The notes beneath the pieces were generated by a model. That model worked only from the letters and a program-made list of their open reading frames with translations. It was not told the DNA's origin and did no database searches. Below, one piece after another: positions 16,959-25,999 of a DNA stretch of 64,000 nt. The number at the start of each line of letters is the position of its first letter. Within the stretch, counting starts at the first letter, position 1. Source of the stretch: an archaeon (GTDB lineage: Archaea; Nanobdellota; Nanobdellia; Woesearchaeales; GW2011-AR9). The position numbers and the translations under genes were made by a program. The DNA lies in NCBI GenBank assembly GCA_018697095.1, contig JABHSG010000001.1, forward strand, positions 98,169 through 162,168, given 5' to 3'.

Positions 16959-17893
16959 TCTTTAACCTCTTTGAGTTTTTTTTTAGAAGGGTAAACCCAA
17001 ATCTTGTTTGGCACATAAAGTAAAACACTCAACATTGTAGCCTTAAGCCAAGAAAAATTTTTCTTCCAAGACAAATCACAACGCACAGATTCAATTTTTT
17101 TGCGGCTCACATGATGGTTCCCTGCAAAATTATGATTCACAGAAGAGTTCACATCATCTAAATATTTCACTGTGTCAACTTTCAACCCAAAAAATGAATT
17201 AATCTGAGCTAAAGCTAAACTTGGATCCATACAAAATTGATCATAACTAAGCCTAAGACTTTTACTTTTCATGAATTTCTTACAAAAAAAATCTATTTGC
17301 AAATTAATTAAAAGCCATTTGAATATACGAGTAAATCCAGAATACCCACGTTTTTCATAAGAATGAATCACTGACCTCCCATCACGCACTAAATGAATAA
17401 CAGACAAATCAATTCCGGGCAAAGTTGACAAATAAAATAAACGATTAAATCCTTTACTAGAATCAATTAAAATCTCTACGCCAGGCCTTATTGAACCTTT
17501 AACTTTTGACAATAATTCATTATACAAAACAGAATCTGCATAATTCTTACCTGAAAATAAACTAGCTAAACCCACTCTATTTCTTTTTAACAAACAAGCA
17601 AACATAAACTTAAGATATTCTTTAAAACTACTTTTGAGCGGATATATACCTTCAGTGTCACCTAAAGAAAATTTAGAGAAATATTCCCCCCACAAATCAC
17701 AAGTACTAATTATCTCAGAGCAGTTACATTGTTGTAATCCGCTCTGAGAAAAATGTGCCACCTCGCCAAGCGAATACGCATTTTTAGAAGAACCAAGTAT
17801 TAAATTCAAAAGAGTAGATCCACTATGCCCAGTACCTACAATGTACAAAACTTTCACTTTAGACTCATTCTGTTCAACTTTCAACTGCTTCAA
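16955..17893 (-). CDS. PAPS-dependent sulfotransferase
   Basis: A 312-residue sulfotransferase-family protein. The 5'-phosphosulfate-binding loop is GTGHSGSTLL (20-29). The 3'-phosphate-binding segment is HLVRDGRSVIHSYEKRGY (about residues 166-183), with the invariant Arg and Ser. It would move sulfate from PAPS onto a hydroxyl, probably of a sugar, given glycosyltransferases on both sides in the same operon. It overlaps the flippase gene by 20 nt. Its presence implies that the cell makes or acquires PAPS; no PAPS synthesis gene is in the window. Confidence 0.85.
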   Translation of the reverse strand: MKQLKVEQNESKVKVLYIVGTGHSGSTLLNLILGSSKNAYSLGEVAHFSQSGLQQCNCSEIISTCDLWGEYFSKFSLGDTEGIYPLKSSFKEYLKFMFACLLKRNRVGLASLFSGKNYADSVLYNELLSKVKGSIRPGVEILIDSSKGFNRLFYLSTLPGIDLSVIHLVRDGRSVIHSYEKRGYSGFTRIFKWLLINLQIDFFCKKFMKSKSLRLSYDQFCMDPSLALAQINSFFGLKVDTVKYLDDVNSSVNHNFAGNHHVSRKKIESVRCDLSWKKNFSWLKATMLSVLLYVPNKIWVYPSKKKLKEVKE

Positions 17894-19217
17894 CCTCTTT
17901 AGCTTGAATATCGCTAGCTAATAAATTATTTCTCTTTGAGTGCTCAAAAGCCCACAATATAAGTCCTGATTTCAAAATCAAAACTACTGCGGTTGCAATT
18001 GGCGCTCCAATTACTCCAAAAGCCATGATAAACCAAATATTAAGTCCAATATTTCCAATAAAAGACAAAGCAAAATCCCAAAGTAAAACTTTGCGCACAA
18101 ATTTCTTCTCGCACTTTCTTCCTAAAAATAATGAACTCAAAAATGAATAAACTACTAGTAATAGCGAAGACACAACTAATGCCAATGTCAAACTAAATGG
18201 CGCCTGAAATGCTGATCCAAAAAACAGTGGAAGTAATATTGGAGTAGCAAACAAAACAACAGCGCAAAAAGGTACCAAGAACAATAACAAACTAAATAGT
18301 GATTTTCTGATTTTATAACGCTTAGAAGCCGCGAGAGGTATCAAAACAAGTGGGAAAATTCCTGAAGAGATCCTAATTACATTAGTAAAAGTCGAAATTG
18401 CATTAAATTCTCCCAGAACTACTGACCCTAAGATATACTCAATAGAAAGTCTATCAATATGAAACAATAATAAAAAACTCAAATCTTGAAGTAAAAATAC
18501 AAATGATGAAAAGATCAAAACTGAAAAAATCCCTTCATTTAGTCCAAAAGATAAACTTGAAAATAAACCTGAATTTGAGCCTAAACCTGAATCCAAACCT
18601 TTAGTCTCTTGCTTACGATAAAAGGGAATTGGATACAAAAGTAGTAGCAAAAAAGAGATAGGAAGACCTACAAAAAGTAGTATCTTCAGATCATATAACC
18701 ACCCTAAAACAATAAACAAAAGAAAAAATACTCGACTAAAAAGTGAAATCACATTCGATTGTACAAATTTATGTGCTGCCCTCAAAGGAGAGATTTTAGA
18801 TAAAAATAATGTACGAAAAACAACATAGGCCACAACAATAATTACAAAATAAGAAATTCGAGGATTCAAATTCAACCATTGTGGGACAAACGCACCTAAA
18901 AATCCAAAAACGAGCGAACTAGCAATTAGTACAGGAACACTTTGCAGATATAACTTAACTGACTCAGAAAATTTATGGGTACTAATAAATTTGTAAATGC
19001 CAAGACTTGCAAAAGTAGATAAGATAATACCAAGACTAAAAAAATAACTATATTCTCCAAAAACTTCTTTACCAAAAAATCTAGCAATTAGTAAATTAAT
19101 CAAGAAACCAAGTAAAACAAACACTATTTGTAAACTATAAACTGCAAAAAGATGTTTTTTAGTTTCCCCAACACCTTGGAGCTTCTCTTTCAAAATTGCA
19201 AAAATGGATTTTTTCAT
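17874..19217 (-). CDS. Polysaccharide flippase (Wzx/MATE-like)
   Basis: A 447-residue integral membrane protein with about 12 to 14 hydrophobic segments and the RFFGKEVFGEYSYFFSLG pattern near the end of helix 1, typical of the MOP superfamily exporters of lipid-linked oligosaccharides. Ends are cytoplasmic and charged. It overlaps the PssE-like gene by 4 nt and the sulfotransferase gene by 20 nt, so it belongs to the same translationally coupled operon and probably flips that operon's product. Confidence 0.85.
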   Translation of the reverse strand: MKKSIFAILKEKLQGVGETKKHLFAVYSLQIVFVLLGFLINLLIARFFGKEVFGEYSYFFSLGIILSTFASLGIYKFISTHKFSESVKLYLQSVPVLIASSLVFGFLGAFVPQWLNLNPRISYFVIIVVAYVVFRTLFLSKISPLRAAHKFVQSNVISLFSRVFFLLFIVLGWLYDLKILLFVGLPISFLLLLLYPIPFYRKQETKGLDSGLGSNSGLFSSLSFGLNEGIFSVLIFSSFVFLLQDLSFLLLFHIDRLSIEYILGSVVLGEFNAISTFTNVIRISSGIFPLVLIPLAASKRYKIRKSLFSLLLFLVPFCAVVLFATPILLPLFFGSAFQAPFSLTLALVVSSLLLVVYSFLSSLFLGRKCEKKFVRKVLLWDFALSFIGNIGLNIWFIMAFGVIGAPIATAVVLILKSGLILWAFEHSKRNNLLASDIQAKEVEAVES

Positions 19218-19738
19218 TTTAAAAACTCGTTAACTTTATCAGCCAAATAACATTCAGGTTCTAAATACTTCTTAAATTCAAACTCATTCAATCCACTCAA
19301 AATCTTCTCAAACAAAGGAACTTTACTACAATACAAAAAATACTTCCCTTCAGAAAATAACCCTTCTAAAAATTCAACTTGATGATTTACATCAGTGCGA
19401 TTTCGATTTGGAAGCGCAATCACCTTTTTCCCAATACGAAGTAATTCAAAAATAGTTCCCGGGCCGCCGTGACTTACAACCAGGTCTGCCCATTTTTCAT
19501 CTTCTTCTAAGCTATCCTTAAAACGATACCACTTGCAATTTTTAGGTTCATATTTCCCATGTCCTATTTGACAAAGTACCTGACCACTGATCACCCCACA
19601 AGCAACCAACCGATCAATTTCAGAAATCAAAGAATCAAATTTACCATTTCCAACAGTCACAAACACTTTCCCTGAAAAAATTGCCTCTCTTATTCCACTA
19701 ACTTTTTCAGTCCCACTATAAACATTTACCCCTACCAT
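19214..19738 (-). CDS. pssE: PssE/Alg13-like glycosyltransferase catalytic subunit
   Basis: About 174 residues, matching the C-terminal half of a GT28 enzyme. It begins MVGVNVYSGTEKV; VFVTVGNG follows at about residues 29-36, and VVSHGGPGTIFELLRIGKKVIALP is the donor-binding motif. In the family it pairs with a PssD/Alg14 membrane partner to add the second sugar to a polyprenyl-PP-sugar. The ATG at 19738 overlaps the pssD stop as TAATG, so I prefer it to an upstream start at 19795, which would lie inside pssD and add 19 residues. Confidence 0.86.
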   Translation of the reverse strand: MVGVNVYSGTEKVSGIREAIFSGKVFVTVGNGKFDSLISEIDRLVACGVISGQVLCQIGHGKYEPKNCKWYRFKDSLEEDEKWADLVVSHGGPGTIFELLRIGKKVIALPNRNRTDVNHQVEFLEGLFSEGKYFLYCSKVPLFEKILSGLNEFEFKKYLEPECYLADKVNEFLK

Positions 19739-20253
19739 TATGAAAGTCTCCCCCCATAAACAGATTTTGGATACACTTCCTTCATCTCTTTCCACTGAAC
19801 TAGAAATAAATCAGTTACTTTGTAAACTAATTTACCTGTAGCTGAACCACTTTTCACCCTAACCCAACTTTCTAAAAATATTGTTCTGCAGCCAAAAAGC
19901 AATTTTGCCATCCAAAAAAGTGGAATGCTAAGTGCTGGCCCTGAGCTTATTACTACGTCAGCATCAGTTTTCCAAAGAACTTTAAAAGCATCAATTGTAG
20001 CTGGAAACATGTTAAAAAACACAACAAATAAGCTTTTTTGAGTCATAAGTCTTGGGTTTTTCATCCTATAAATCTGCCCAGAAAATTTAATCTTCTTTTC
20101 ACTAGTTTTGTCATCATGTCCTAAAAGATACGAATAAGAATAATTTTGCTCACCACTTTTTTCCATAGAATCAACTAATCTAAGAATCTGCGAAGTATGC
20201 CCACCCATTCCTAAAACAACTAATATTTGCTTTATTTTCTTAGCTTCTACCAC
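19738..20253 (-). CDS. pssD: PssD/Alg14-like glycosyltransferase subunit
   Basis: A 171-residue partner of the PssE-like protein. The family pattern is clear: ILVVLGMGGHTSQIL at the N-terminus, SSGPALSIPLFWMAKLLFG near residue 115, then FLESWVRVKSGSATGKLVY and the final FLVQWKEMKEVYP. Alg14 anchors Alg13 at the membrane and supplies the acceptor site. The start is GTG. A TTTATAAA box about 25 nt upstream indicates leaderless transcription from position about 20253. It heads the six-gene operon that runs to 14953. Confidence 0.86.
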   Translation of the reverse strand: MVEAKKIKQILVVLGMGGHTSQILRLVDSMEKSGEQNYSYSYLLGHDDKTSEKKIKFSGQIYRMKNPRLMTQKSLFVVFFNMFPATIDAFKVLWKTDADVVISSGPALSIPLFWMAKLLFGCRTIFLESWVRVKSGSATGKLVYKVTDLFLVQWKEMKEVYPKSVYGGRLS

Positions 20254-20274
20254 ACTAAATATGTCAAAATAGCC

Positions 20275-20326
20275 TTTATAAACGTTGTGAACAAAGTTCA
20301 GTAACTTTGTTTCTTTAAAACTTCAG
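20275..20326 (-). promoter_or_regulatory. Promoter of the pssD operon with dispersed upstream repeat
   Basis: TTTATAAA (20275-20282) is about 25 nt from the GTG start. Upstream of it (20283-20326) is a sequence containing the inverted repeat AACAAAGTT-CAGT-AACTTTGTT. A close relative of the whole block recurs at 54616-54661, upstream of another minus-strand glycan gene. Confidence 0.5.
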
Positions 20327-20361
20327 GAAATCTTTCGAGTTATCAAAATAACGACTATATC

Positions 20362-20370
20362 TTTATATAC
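20362..20370 (+). promoter_or_regulatory. TATA box of the GT-C gene at 20392
   Basis: TTTATATAC lies 26 nt before the ATG, the spacing of a leaderless archaeal promoter. Confidence 0.55.
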
Positions 20371-20391
20371 CTCAAAAATCAAAAATAAAAC

Positions 20392-22248
20392 ATGTCAGAA
20401 GAGCAGATTCAACCAAAAATTCAAGAGAAAAACATTTCCAATATTGAATTAGTAGAAAAAAAAAAGAACTTACAAGAAAAAGAACCAAAGACTACAATCC
20501 AACCCGAAGTTGAATCAAAAGAGCAAATTCCAATCAAAGAAAATACTTCTGATAAAGAAAAAACTAACCACCGCCATACTAAAGAGATAAAACACCAATC
20601 AAAAAAAGAAGATTCATATTCAAAACAAGTAACTTTATTATCATTATTAAAAACAACCTATCGCACTATCAAAACAAAAGAATCGCCTCAAAAATTAAAA
20701 AAAGATGCAAAATCATTCTTTTTAGATCCATTCACACTAGGGTTCTTAGTAGTTATTATTTTTGGGATTAATATGCGACTAAGATATTTTAGTCTTGAGA
20801 CTCTTTGGAACGATGCTGCAGTTTACATGTGGATGTCAGAAAAAATACTCTTAACTCCAGCATATTTTTTCACAAAAGAATTCCTTCTTGATGGGTCATT
20901 TACAATCCAAATGCTAACTGCATTTTTCAACATATTTGGCGCAGAAGTATTCACAGCAGCCAGACTTAGTGCTTTAACTTTTAGCATCTTAGGAATTATC
21001 TTTATTTACTTACTTGGTAAAGAGATTCGTGGAAAAACAGTTGGAATAGTTGCAGCAGCACTTCTAGCATCTAGCCACTTACTTTGGTTTTACAATACAA
21101 GAATCCTAGCAGACGCACCATTAGTGACAATGGTAATAATTGCAGCATATTTTCTAACAAAACTAGAAAAAGCAAAAGAGATAAAATGGGCGATACCAGC
21201 TGCTATTTTCCTTCTTTTAACAGTCCTTACAAAACGTCAAGCTATTATTTTTCCAGTAGGAGTTTTCCTCTTCTACTTAATAAAATACAAAAAAGAGATG
21301 TTCACAAATAAAGCTCTTCTGGCTTGTTGGGGAATCTCCTGGGGACTTCCAGTAATCGGGGCATTAGGACTTTGGGCACTAACTGGACAGAATTATTTGT
21401 ATGGTTTATTTGTTCAAAAACTTCTACTCCATGAAGGAATTGGAGCAGCTACAAATGTACTCCCTCAAATCCCTTTTATCCTTTCAAAATATTTACTTAT
21501 TGCAGCAATTATTGGAGCAATTTTAGTTGCTTTTTATAAAATAAAAAACGCACATATCACAATATTCATAATCTCACTTTATGCAATCTGGTTTGAAATA
21601 GGAATTGAATTACCTCTTGACAGATACCTTTTACCAATAATTCCACTTGCAGCGATTCTAGGAGCAATCACAATTGATGAAATTGCAAAAATTGCAAAAA
21701 CTGTTTCAAAATCCAAAGTGATCTACCTAATCGCATTAGTAATTCTAGCTGCATTAATCATTCAACCAATGTACACGCAAGGTGAAAACCTAATCGAATC
21801 AAAAAGTTTCACTTATACCGGATACCAAGAAGCAGGAGCATGGGTTAATGAAAACCTTGGTGAAAATGATATTCTTTACGCTGGATCTCCACGTATGATG
21901 AGAGCTTTTACGGCTAGAGAATATAGTCATACTTTAGAGCAAGAGGGTAGAGACCCATATACTAATTCTTTAATTCATTTTAGAACAGCTCAATACAAAG
22001 AGAACCAAAGTTTCTTTGAACAAGAGCAAGAAGAATTATCAAAAACTCACGACATTTTCATTGAAATTGATATCTGGGAATATACTCAAGCACCATGGTA
22101 CTTCCCAATCAGCTATGATAGTATCACTTATTTTGAAAGTTTAGGCTACGAAGTAGTCCATATTATCAACAAAGACTATCCTCAAAACGATGGTAGCATG
22201 GCAGAAACTTCAGTTATCTTTATTATGAAAAAAGCCCAAACTGAATAA
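20392..22248 (+). CDS. GT-C glycosyltransferase (PMT/ArnT-like)
   Basis: A 618-residue membrane glycosyltransferase that uses polyprenyl-phosphate sugars. After a charged, disordered cytoplasmic stretch (residues 1-110) come about 12 membrane segments. The first external loop has the acidic LWNDAAVYMWMSE segment (about 142-155), where family members carry catalytic Asp/Glu, and FYNTRILADAPLV lies further on. A soluble C-terminal region begins near residue 470. The disordered N-terminus resembles in style that of AglB. The acceptor is unknown; lipid, glycan and protein are all possible. Confidence 0.82.
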   Translation: MSEEQIQPKIQEKNISNIELVEKKKNLQEKEPKTTIQPEVESKEQIPIKENTSDKEKTNHRHTKEIKHQSKKEDSYSKQVTLLSLLKTTYRTIKTKESPQKLKKDAKSFFLDPFTLGFLVVIIFGINMRLRYFSLETLWNDAAVYMWMSEKILLTPAYFFTKEFLLDGSFTIQMLTAFFNIFGAEVFTAARLSALTFSILGIIFIYLLGKEIRGKTVGIVAAALLASSHLLWFYNTRILADAPLVTMVIIAAYFLTKLEKAKEIKWAIPAAIFLLLTVLTKRQAIIFPVGVFLFYLIKYKKEMFTNKALLACWGISWGLPVIGALGLWALTGQNYLYGLFVQKLLLHEGIGAATNVLPQIPFILSKYLLIAAIIGAILVAFYKIKNAHITIFIISLYAIWFEIGIELPLDRYLLPIIPLAAILGAITIDEIAKIAKTVSKSKVIYLIALVILAALIIQPMYTQGENLIESKSFTYTGYQEAGAWVNENLGENDILYAGSPRMMRAFTAREYSHTLEQEGRDPYTNSLIHFRTAQYKENQSFFEQEQEELSKTHDIFIEIDIWEYTQAPWYFPISYDSITYFESLGYEVVHIINKDYPQNDGSMAETSVIFIMKKAQTE

Positions 22249-22281
22249 AGGTTTTTTAAAGCACCTTATTCTAAAAGCAAA

Positions 22282-22893
22282 ATGACACTTCAAATATTCA
22301 CACCACGTGGTTTCTATTTTGGTAGAGGGAGCCAAGCAATCACAAGCCAAATTGGCGCAGCCCTTAGTCAAGGAGCATCCCCAAATTTGATTATACCAAC
22401 TTCTGCTCTTCCTAATTCAGTAGTTTCTGGGCTAGTAAATTATCTGACAACTGCATACCAAGAAATGCAAACAGCAACAAATCCAAACCCTTTTGATATA
22501 ATGGGAGATGTAGGTTCTGATCTTAACGGCGTGAGTAAATCTGGCGCAGCATGGGTTGAAAAAGCAAACGCAGCAATTGATAATGCAAGAAGAATCAATG
22601 AAGCTTTAGAACAAAAAAAGTCACCATTAAGAATCAAAACTATGGGTATTAAACCTGCTCCTTTAGTTGATTACAGAACTCAAACAACAACTAGGTGGAA
22701 CAAATACTTAGTTGGACAAGACCCAATGAATAGCCCGCTAACTAGAAGGGAAGCAATTGCAGGAATTGAAATAGTAAAACAAAGCATCGAAGCAATTGCT
22801 AGATATGCACATAGTCATGGCATGACAATTAATGTAGAAACAGATCAACCATCTTATTTTGTTTCAAGACCAAATGAATTTCGTCCAACATAA
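22282..22893 (+). CDS. 5' part of a TIM-barrel-like gene interrupted by an in-frame TAA
   Basis: This 203-codon frame ends at TAA (22891-22893). The same frame then stays open for another 251 codons to 23646, so the two parts look like one 454-codon gene with one ochre stop. The N-terminal strand LQIFTPRGFYFGRG and a later strand with Glu (NVETDQPSYFV, about 190-200) suggest a TIM barrel of the sugar-isomerase/AP-endonuclease-2 type, by resemblance only. It starts 33 nt after the GT-C gene. The stop could be a CAA-to-TAA mutation, a read-through codon, an assembly error, or a real gene boundary. Confidence 0.6.
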   Translation: MTLQIFTPRGFYFGRGSQAITSQIGAALSQGASPNLIIPTSALPNSVVSGLVNYLTTAYQEMQTATNPNPFDIMGDVGSDLNGVSKSGAAWVEKANAAIDNARRINEALEQKKSPLRIKTMGIKPAPLVDYRTQTTTRWNKYLVGQDPMNSPLTRREAIAGIEIVKQSIEAIARYAHSHGMTINVETDQPSYFVSRPNEFRPT

Positions 22894-22926
22894 AAACTTA
22901 CTGCTGATGCAAGAGCATACATCGAC

Positions 22927-23646
22927 ATGCATAATCTAGATCCTGAAGAAAGACGTGGATCAATGCCGTACTTTCCTTGGCATCTGCAAGGCCTCCCAAC
23001 AGCATCAACTCCTGAAGCTATGAACTATCTCCTAAATGAATTAGTAAATCTTGACATTGGAATTGGAGTGAAAATTGATCCAGAACATTGGCAAATGACT
23101 GCTAATTTAGGGGTCTCAGACCAAATAGACTTAACCAAACTAAATGGATCAGACAAAGTTCATGCAGCACTCTTTGGGTATTTAATTGACCAAGGCCAAA
23201 GAAACAGATACACTTCTCGCACACTACCTGAAGCACTTGCTTTAATTCAAGCACCAGTCCCAGGAATCGATTTACCAGGTTTTGTAAATAATCCTATTGC
23301 TATCCAAGATGGAAGAGTTACCAGGATTCCAGAAACTCTACCTCTTATTTTTGACCAAGCTACAATGGCGCAAGTTGAGGCGCATTACAGATCAAATACT
23401 GGCCAAAACTTAGACCCTGCAACTCTTGATTTCGCTTTTGATAACCATGGCACAAGAGAACAAATTGGCCGTGAGGTACTAACAAATGCTAGAGCAACTC
23501 TCGAATCAATTGCTCGAAGAAGTGAAACTACTTGGGCAAACATAGAATTTAAAGGCAGAGCAGGAGATTATGACAGCCCTCATTGGCAACAACTTCTAAT
23601 AACCAGTATGGCATCACTACGTTGGTTAGAAAATTCACTAAGCTAA
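22927..23646 (+). CDS. 3' part of the interrupted TIM-barrel-like gene
   Basis: A 239-residue frame in the same phase as the upstream part. The codons between the TAA and this ATG (22894-22926) also read as ordinary protein (KLTADARAYID), which argues for a single ancestral gene. It contains IGVKIDPEHW (about 41-50) and ends with NIEFKGRAGDYDSPHW, resembling the late metal-binding strands of xylose-isomerase-like barrels. If translated separately it would need internal initiation; I see no strong ribosome binding site before 22927. The function is not recognised. Confidence 0.55.
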   Translation: MHNLDPEERRGSMPYFPWHLQGLPTASTPEAMNYLLNELVNLDIGIGVKIDPEHWQMTANLGVSDQIDLTKLNGSDKVHAALFGYLIDQGQRNRYTSRTLPEALALIQAPVPGIDLPGFVNNPIAIQDGRVTRIPETLPLIFDQATMAQVEAHYRSNTGQNLDPATLDFAFDNHGTREQIGREVLTNARATLESIARRSETTWANIEFKGRAGDYDSPHWQQLLITSMASLRWLENSLS

Positions 23647-23671
23647 ATAATTAGAAAAATCTCACACCTAT

Positions 23672-24838
23672 CTATTCTGTTCCAAAGAATTCTCTAGCGC
23701 ATTTAATTACATACTCTTGTTCTTCATTAGTCATTGAATTGTAAATTGGTAAACGCACAAGGCAACTTCCTATCTTTGCAGATACTGGAAATTCATTTGC
23801 ATCGTAACCAAGCGACTCACCTTTCTTAGACATGTGAAGTGGAACAAAATGAAAATATGCACTAACTTCTTTTCCTTTCATAAAACTACTAAAAGACTCC
23901 GCGCGACTCTTACCAGGAACTCCTCTCCTGTCCTCAAAAACCATCGCATACAAATGATAATTAGATCTGTTATATGAAGGGATTTTTGGAAACACAACGC
24001 TCCACTCACTAGCAAAAGAATCAAAAGCAGATGCATACTTCTCAAAAATACCTTTACGAACTTCAACAACATCTTGAACATGCTCAAGTTGAACGCTAAG
24101 TAGCGCAGCTTGCATCTCAGAAGGCAAATACGAAGATCCTAAATCAACCCAAGAATACTTATCAACTTCTCCACGCAAAAATGAGGAGCGATCAGTTCCT
24201 TTCTCCCAAACTATTTCACTACGTGAAACATCAGAAAATTTATTCACAAAAAGTGCTCCTCCTTCACCACTGATAATATTTTTAGTACCATGAAAACTGA
24301 TAGTTCCAAAATCCCCAATAGCGCCAAGATGCTTTAACCCCTCTTTCCCAGTATAATAAGAACCAATTGCTTGAGCTGCATCTTCAATAACGCGAATCCC
24401 ATGCCGCTGAGCAATTTCCATTACTTTATCCATATCACAAGAAACTCCAGCATAATGTACCACAAAAATAGCCTTAGTCTTACTTGTAATCGCAGCCTCA
24501 ATTTTATCTTCATCAATACACAAAGTATCAAGTTTCACATCCACAAATTTAGGGATACCACCATGCACCATAAGGGCGCTAGCTGCCGAGGGATAACCAA
24601 AACTAGGCATGATTACTTCGTCTCCACTGCCAATATTACACAAAATAAAACTCATTTCAAAAGCCATAGAACAACTTGTAGTCATCAAAACTTTAGAAGA
24701 CCCAACTATCTGCTTCAATTTAGTATGACACAATTTAGTAAACTTACCATCTCCATGTGTATGCCCAGATTCAAGCGCAGCAATCACGGCTTCTTTTTCT
24801 CCACCAAATAGATGTTCTTTGTTAAATGGAACTTTCAT
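23672..24838 (-). CDS. wecE: dTDP-4-amino-4,6-dideoxygalactose transaminase WecE (RffA)
   Basis: A 388-residue PLP enzyme of the DegT/DnrJ/EryC1 family that aminates dTDP-4-keto-6-deoxyglucose to dTDP-Fuc4N. It matches E. coli WecE in long signature stretches: SFHGTKNIISGEGGAL with the PLP lysine, WEKGTDRSSFLRGEVDKY and WVDLGSSYLPSEMQAA. Near the C-terminus, FHFVPLHMSKKGESLGY also follows WecE. I use the ATG at 24838; a TTG at 24847 would add three residues. A TATA-like GGCTTTTAAT lies about 28 nt upstream, so it has its own promoter downstream of rmlB. Confidence 0.92.
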   Translation of the reverse strand: MKVPFNKEHLFGGEKEAVIAALESGHTHGDGKFTKLCHTKLKQIVGSSKVLMTTSCSMAFEMSFILCNIGSGDEVIMPSFGYPSAASALMVHGGIPKFVDVKLDTLCIDEDKIEAAITSKTKAIFVVHYAGVSCDMDKVMEIAQRHGIRVIEDAAQAIGSYYTGKEGLKHLGAIGDFGTISFHGTKNIISGEGGALFVNKFSDVSRSEIVWEKGTDRSSFLRGEVDKYSWVDLGSSYLPSEMQAALLSVQLEHVQDVVEVRKGIFEKYASAFDSFASEWSVVFPKIPSYNRSNYHLYAMVFEDRRGVPGKSRAESFSSFMKGKEVSAYFHFVPLHMSKKGESLGYDANEFPVSAKIGSCLVRLPIYNSMTNEEQEYVIKCAREFFGTE

Positions 24839-24860
24839 AAATATCAAAACAAGAATTTCA

Positions 24861-24870
24861 ATTAAAAGCC
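24861..24870 (-). promoter_or_regulatory. TATA box of wecE
   Basis: GGCTTTTAAT on the minus strand lies about 28 nt before the ATG at 24838. Confidence 0.45.
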
Positions 24871-24949
24871 TTACGCAACTATAAACATCAAAAGACCAAT
24901 TAAAGAAGGAAAAAAAGATTCATCTAAAAATAATCAAACTACGACCAGA

Positions 24950-25918
24950 TCATTTGTTATACTGGCATTCAGGAAAATTCTCCCACCACCAAGTATTATG
25001 TGCATACCAAGCAAGAGTCTGACGTAAACCTTCATCAAAAGAGATCTCTTGTTCCCAGCCGAGCGCTTTTATTTTAGAATAATCAACACTATAACGTAGA
25101 TCGTTAAACAATCTATCATCTACTTTCTCGATATAACTTTCATCCTTTCCAAAAAATGCAATTATTTTTTGTGTAATTTCTAAATTACTAAATTCATCAC
25201 GAGTTCCAATATTATAAGTTTCATGCATAACACCTTTATGCATAATAATATCAATTGCACGAGCAGTATCAAGAACATGAATATATGTCCTAACTGGGTT
25301 TGGACTATGAAGTGGCACTTTTCTATTCTGAATCAAACGAGTTGAAAACCTTGATATTATCTTTTCTGGAAACTGGAAAGGTCCATAGTTATTATTTGGC
25401 CGAACAATAATTGCTGGAAATTTATAGGTTTTAACATACGATTTAACAAGCATTTCAGCAGCTGCCTTAGAGGCTGAATAAGGGTTATTTGGTGCAAGCT
25501 TATCTGTTTCTTTAAAACAGCCTTCCATGATGTCCCCATAAACTTCATCTGTACTAATATGAATAAATTTCTTTACTTTTGCAACCCGCGCAGCCTCAAG
25601 TAATGAATGAGTTCCAACAACATTTGTTTTAGTAAATAACAAAGAATTCCCAATAGAATTATCAACATGACTCTCAGCTGCAAAATGTACAACAACATCA
25701 ACATGTTTCAAAAACCAAGCCAAAAAATTAAGATTTTCAATATCACCACGCACAAATTCATAATTTGGACAATGGGCAACTTCGCGAAGGTTATCTAAGT
25801 TCCCTGCATAAGTTAATTTATCAAAGTTGATAATATGATAATGAGGATACTTTTTCACCATATGACGAACAAATGCGCTTCCAATAAATCCAGCTCCACC
25901 AGTAACTAAAATTTTCAT
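24950..25918 (-). CDS. rmlB: dTDP-glucose 4,6-dehydratase RmlB/RffG
   Basis: A 322-residue extended SDR that converts dTDP-glucose to dTDP-4-keto-6-deoxyglucose. The NAD-binding GGAGFIGS is at the N-terminus, followed by FDKLTYAGNLDNL, typical of RmlB. HISTDEVYGDI and the catalytic YSASK are present, as is RPNNNYGPFQFPEKIISRF. It would supply WecE directly downstream. RmlA, which makes dTDP-glucose, is not in the window. CTTTTAAAAGGG about 26 nt upstream indicates a leaderless promoter. Confidence 0.94.
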   Translation of the reverse strand: MKILVTGGAGFIGSAFVRHMVKKYPHYHIINFDKLTYAGNLDNLREVAHCPNYEFVRGDIENLNFLAWFLKHVDVVVHFAAESHVDNSIGNSLLFTKTNVVGTHSLLEAARVAKVKKFIHISTDEVYGDIMEGCFKETDKLAPNNPYSASKAAAEMLVKSYVKTYKFPAIIVRPNNNYGPFQFPEKIISRFSTRLIQNRKVPLHSPNPVRTYIHVLDTARAIDIIMHKGVMHETYNIGTRDEFSNLEITQKIIAFFGKDESYIEKVDDRLFNDLRYSVDYSKIKALGWEQEISFDEGLRQTLAWYAHNTWWWENFPECQYNK

Positions 25919-25937
25919 ATGTTTTTCACAAAATAAC

Positions 25938-25949
25938 CCTTTTTAAAAG
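25938..25949 (-). promoter_or_regulatory. BRE/TATA of rmlB
   Basis: CTTTTAAAAGGG on the minus strand is centred about 26 nt before the ATG at 25918. Confidence 0.5.
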
Positions 25950-25999
25950 TCATGGAACAGCAATCAATACTTTAGAAACTATTAATAAAATAAAAATGC

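Noticed and set aside
19214..19795. Longer start for the PssE-like gene at 19795
   Set aside because: It would place 19 extra residues inside pssD; the ATG at 19738 overlaps the pssD stop as TAATG and matches the family's N-terminus.
22891..22893. Pyrrolysine or selenocysteine recoding at the in-frame stop
   Set aside because: The codon is TAA, not TAG or TGA, and no SECIS-like hairpin was evident nearby.
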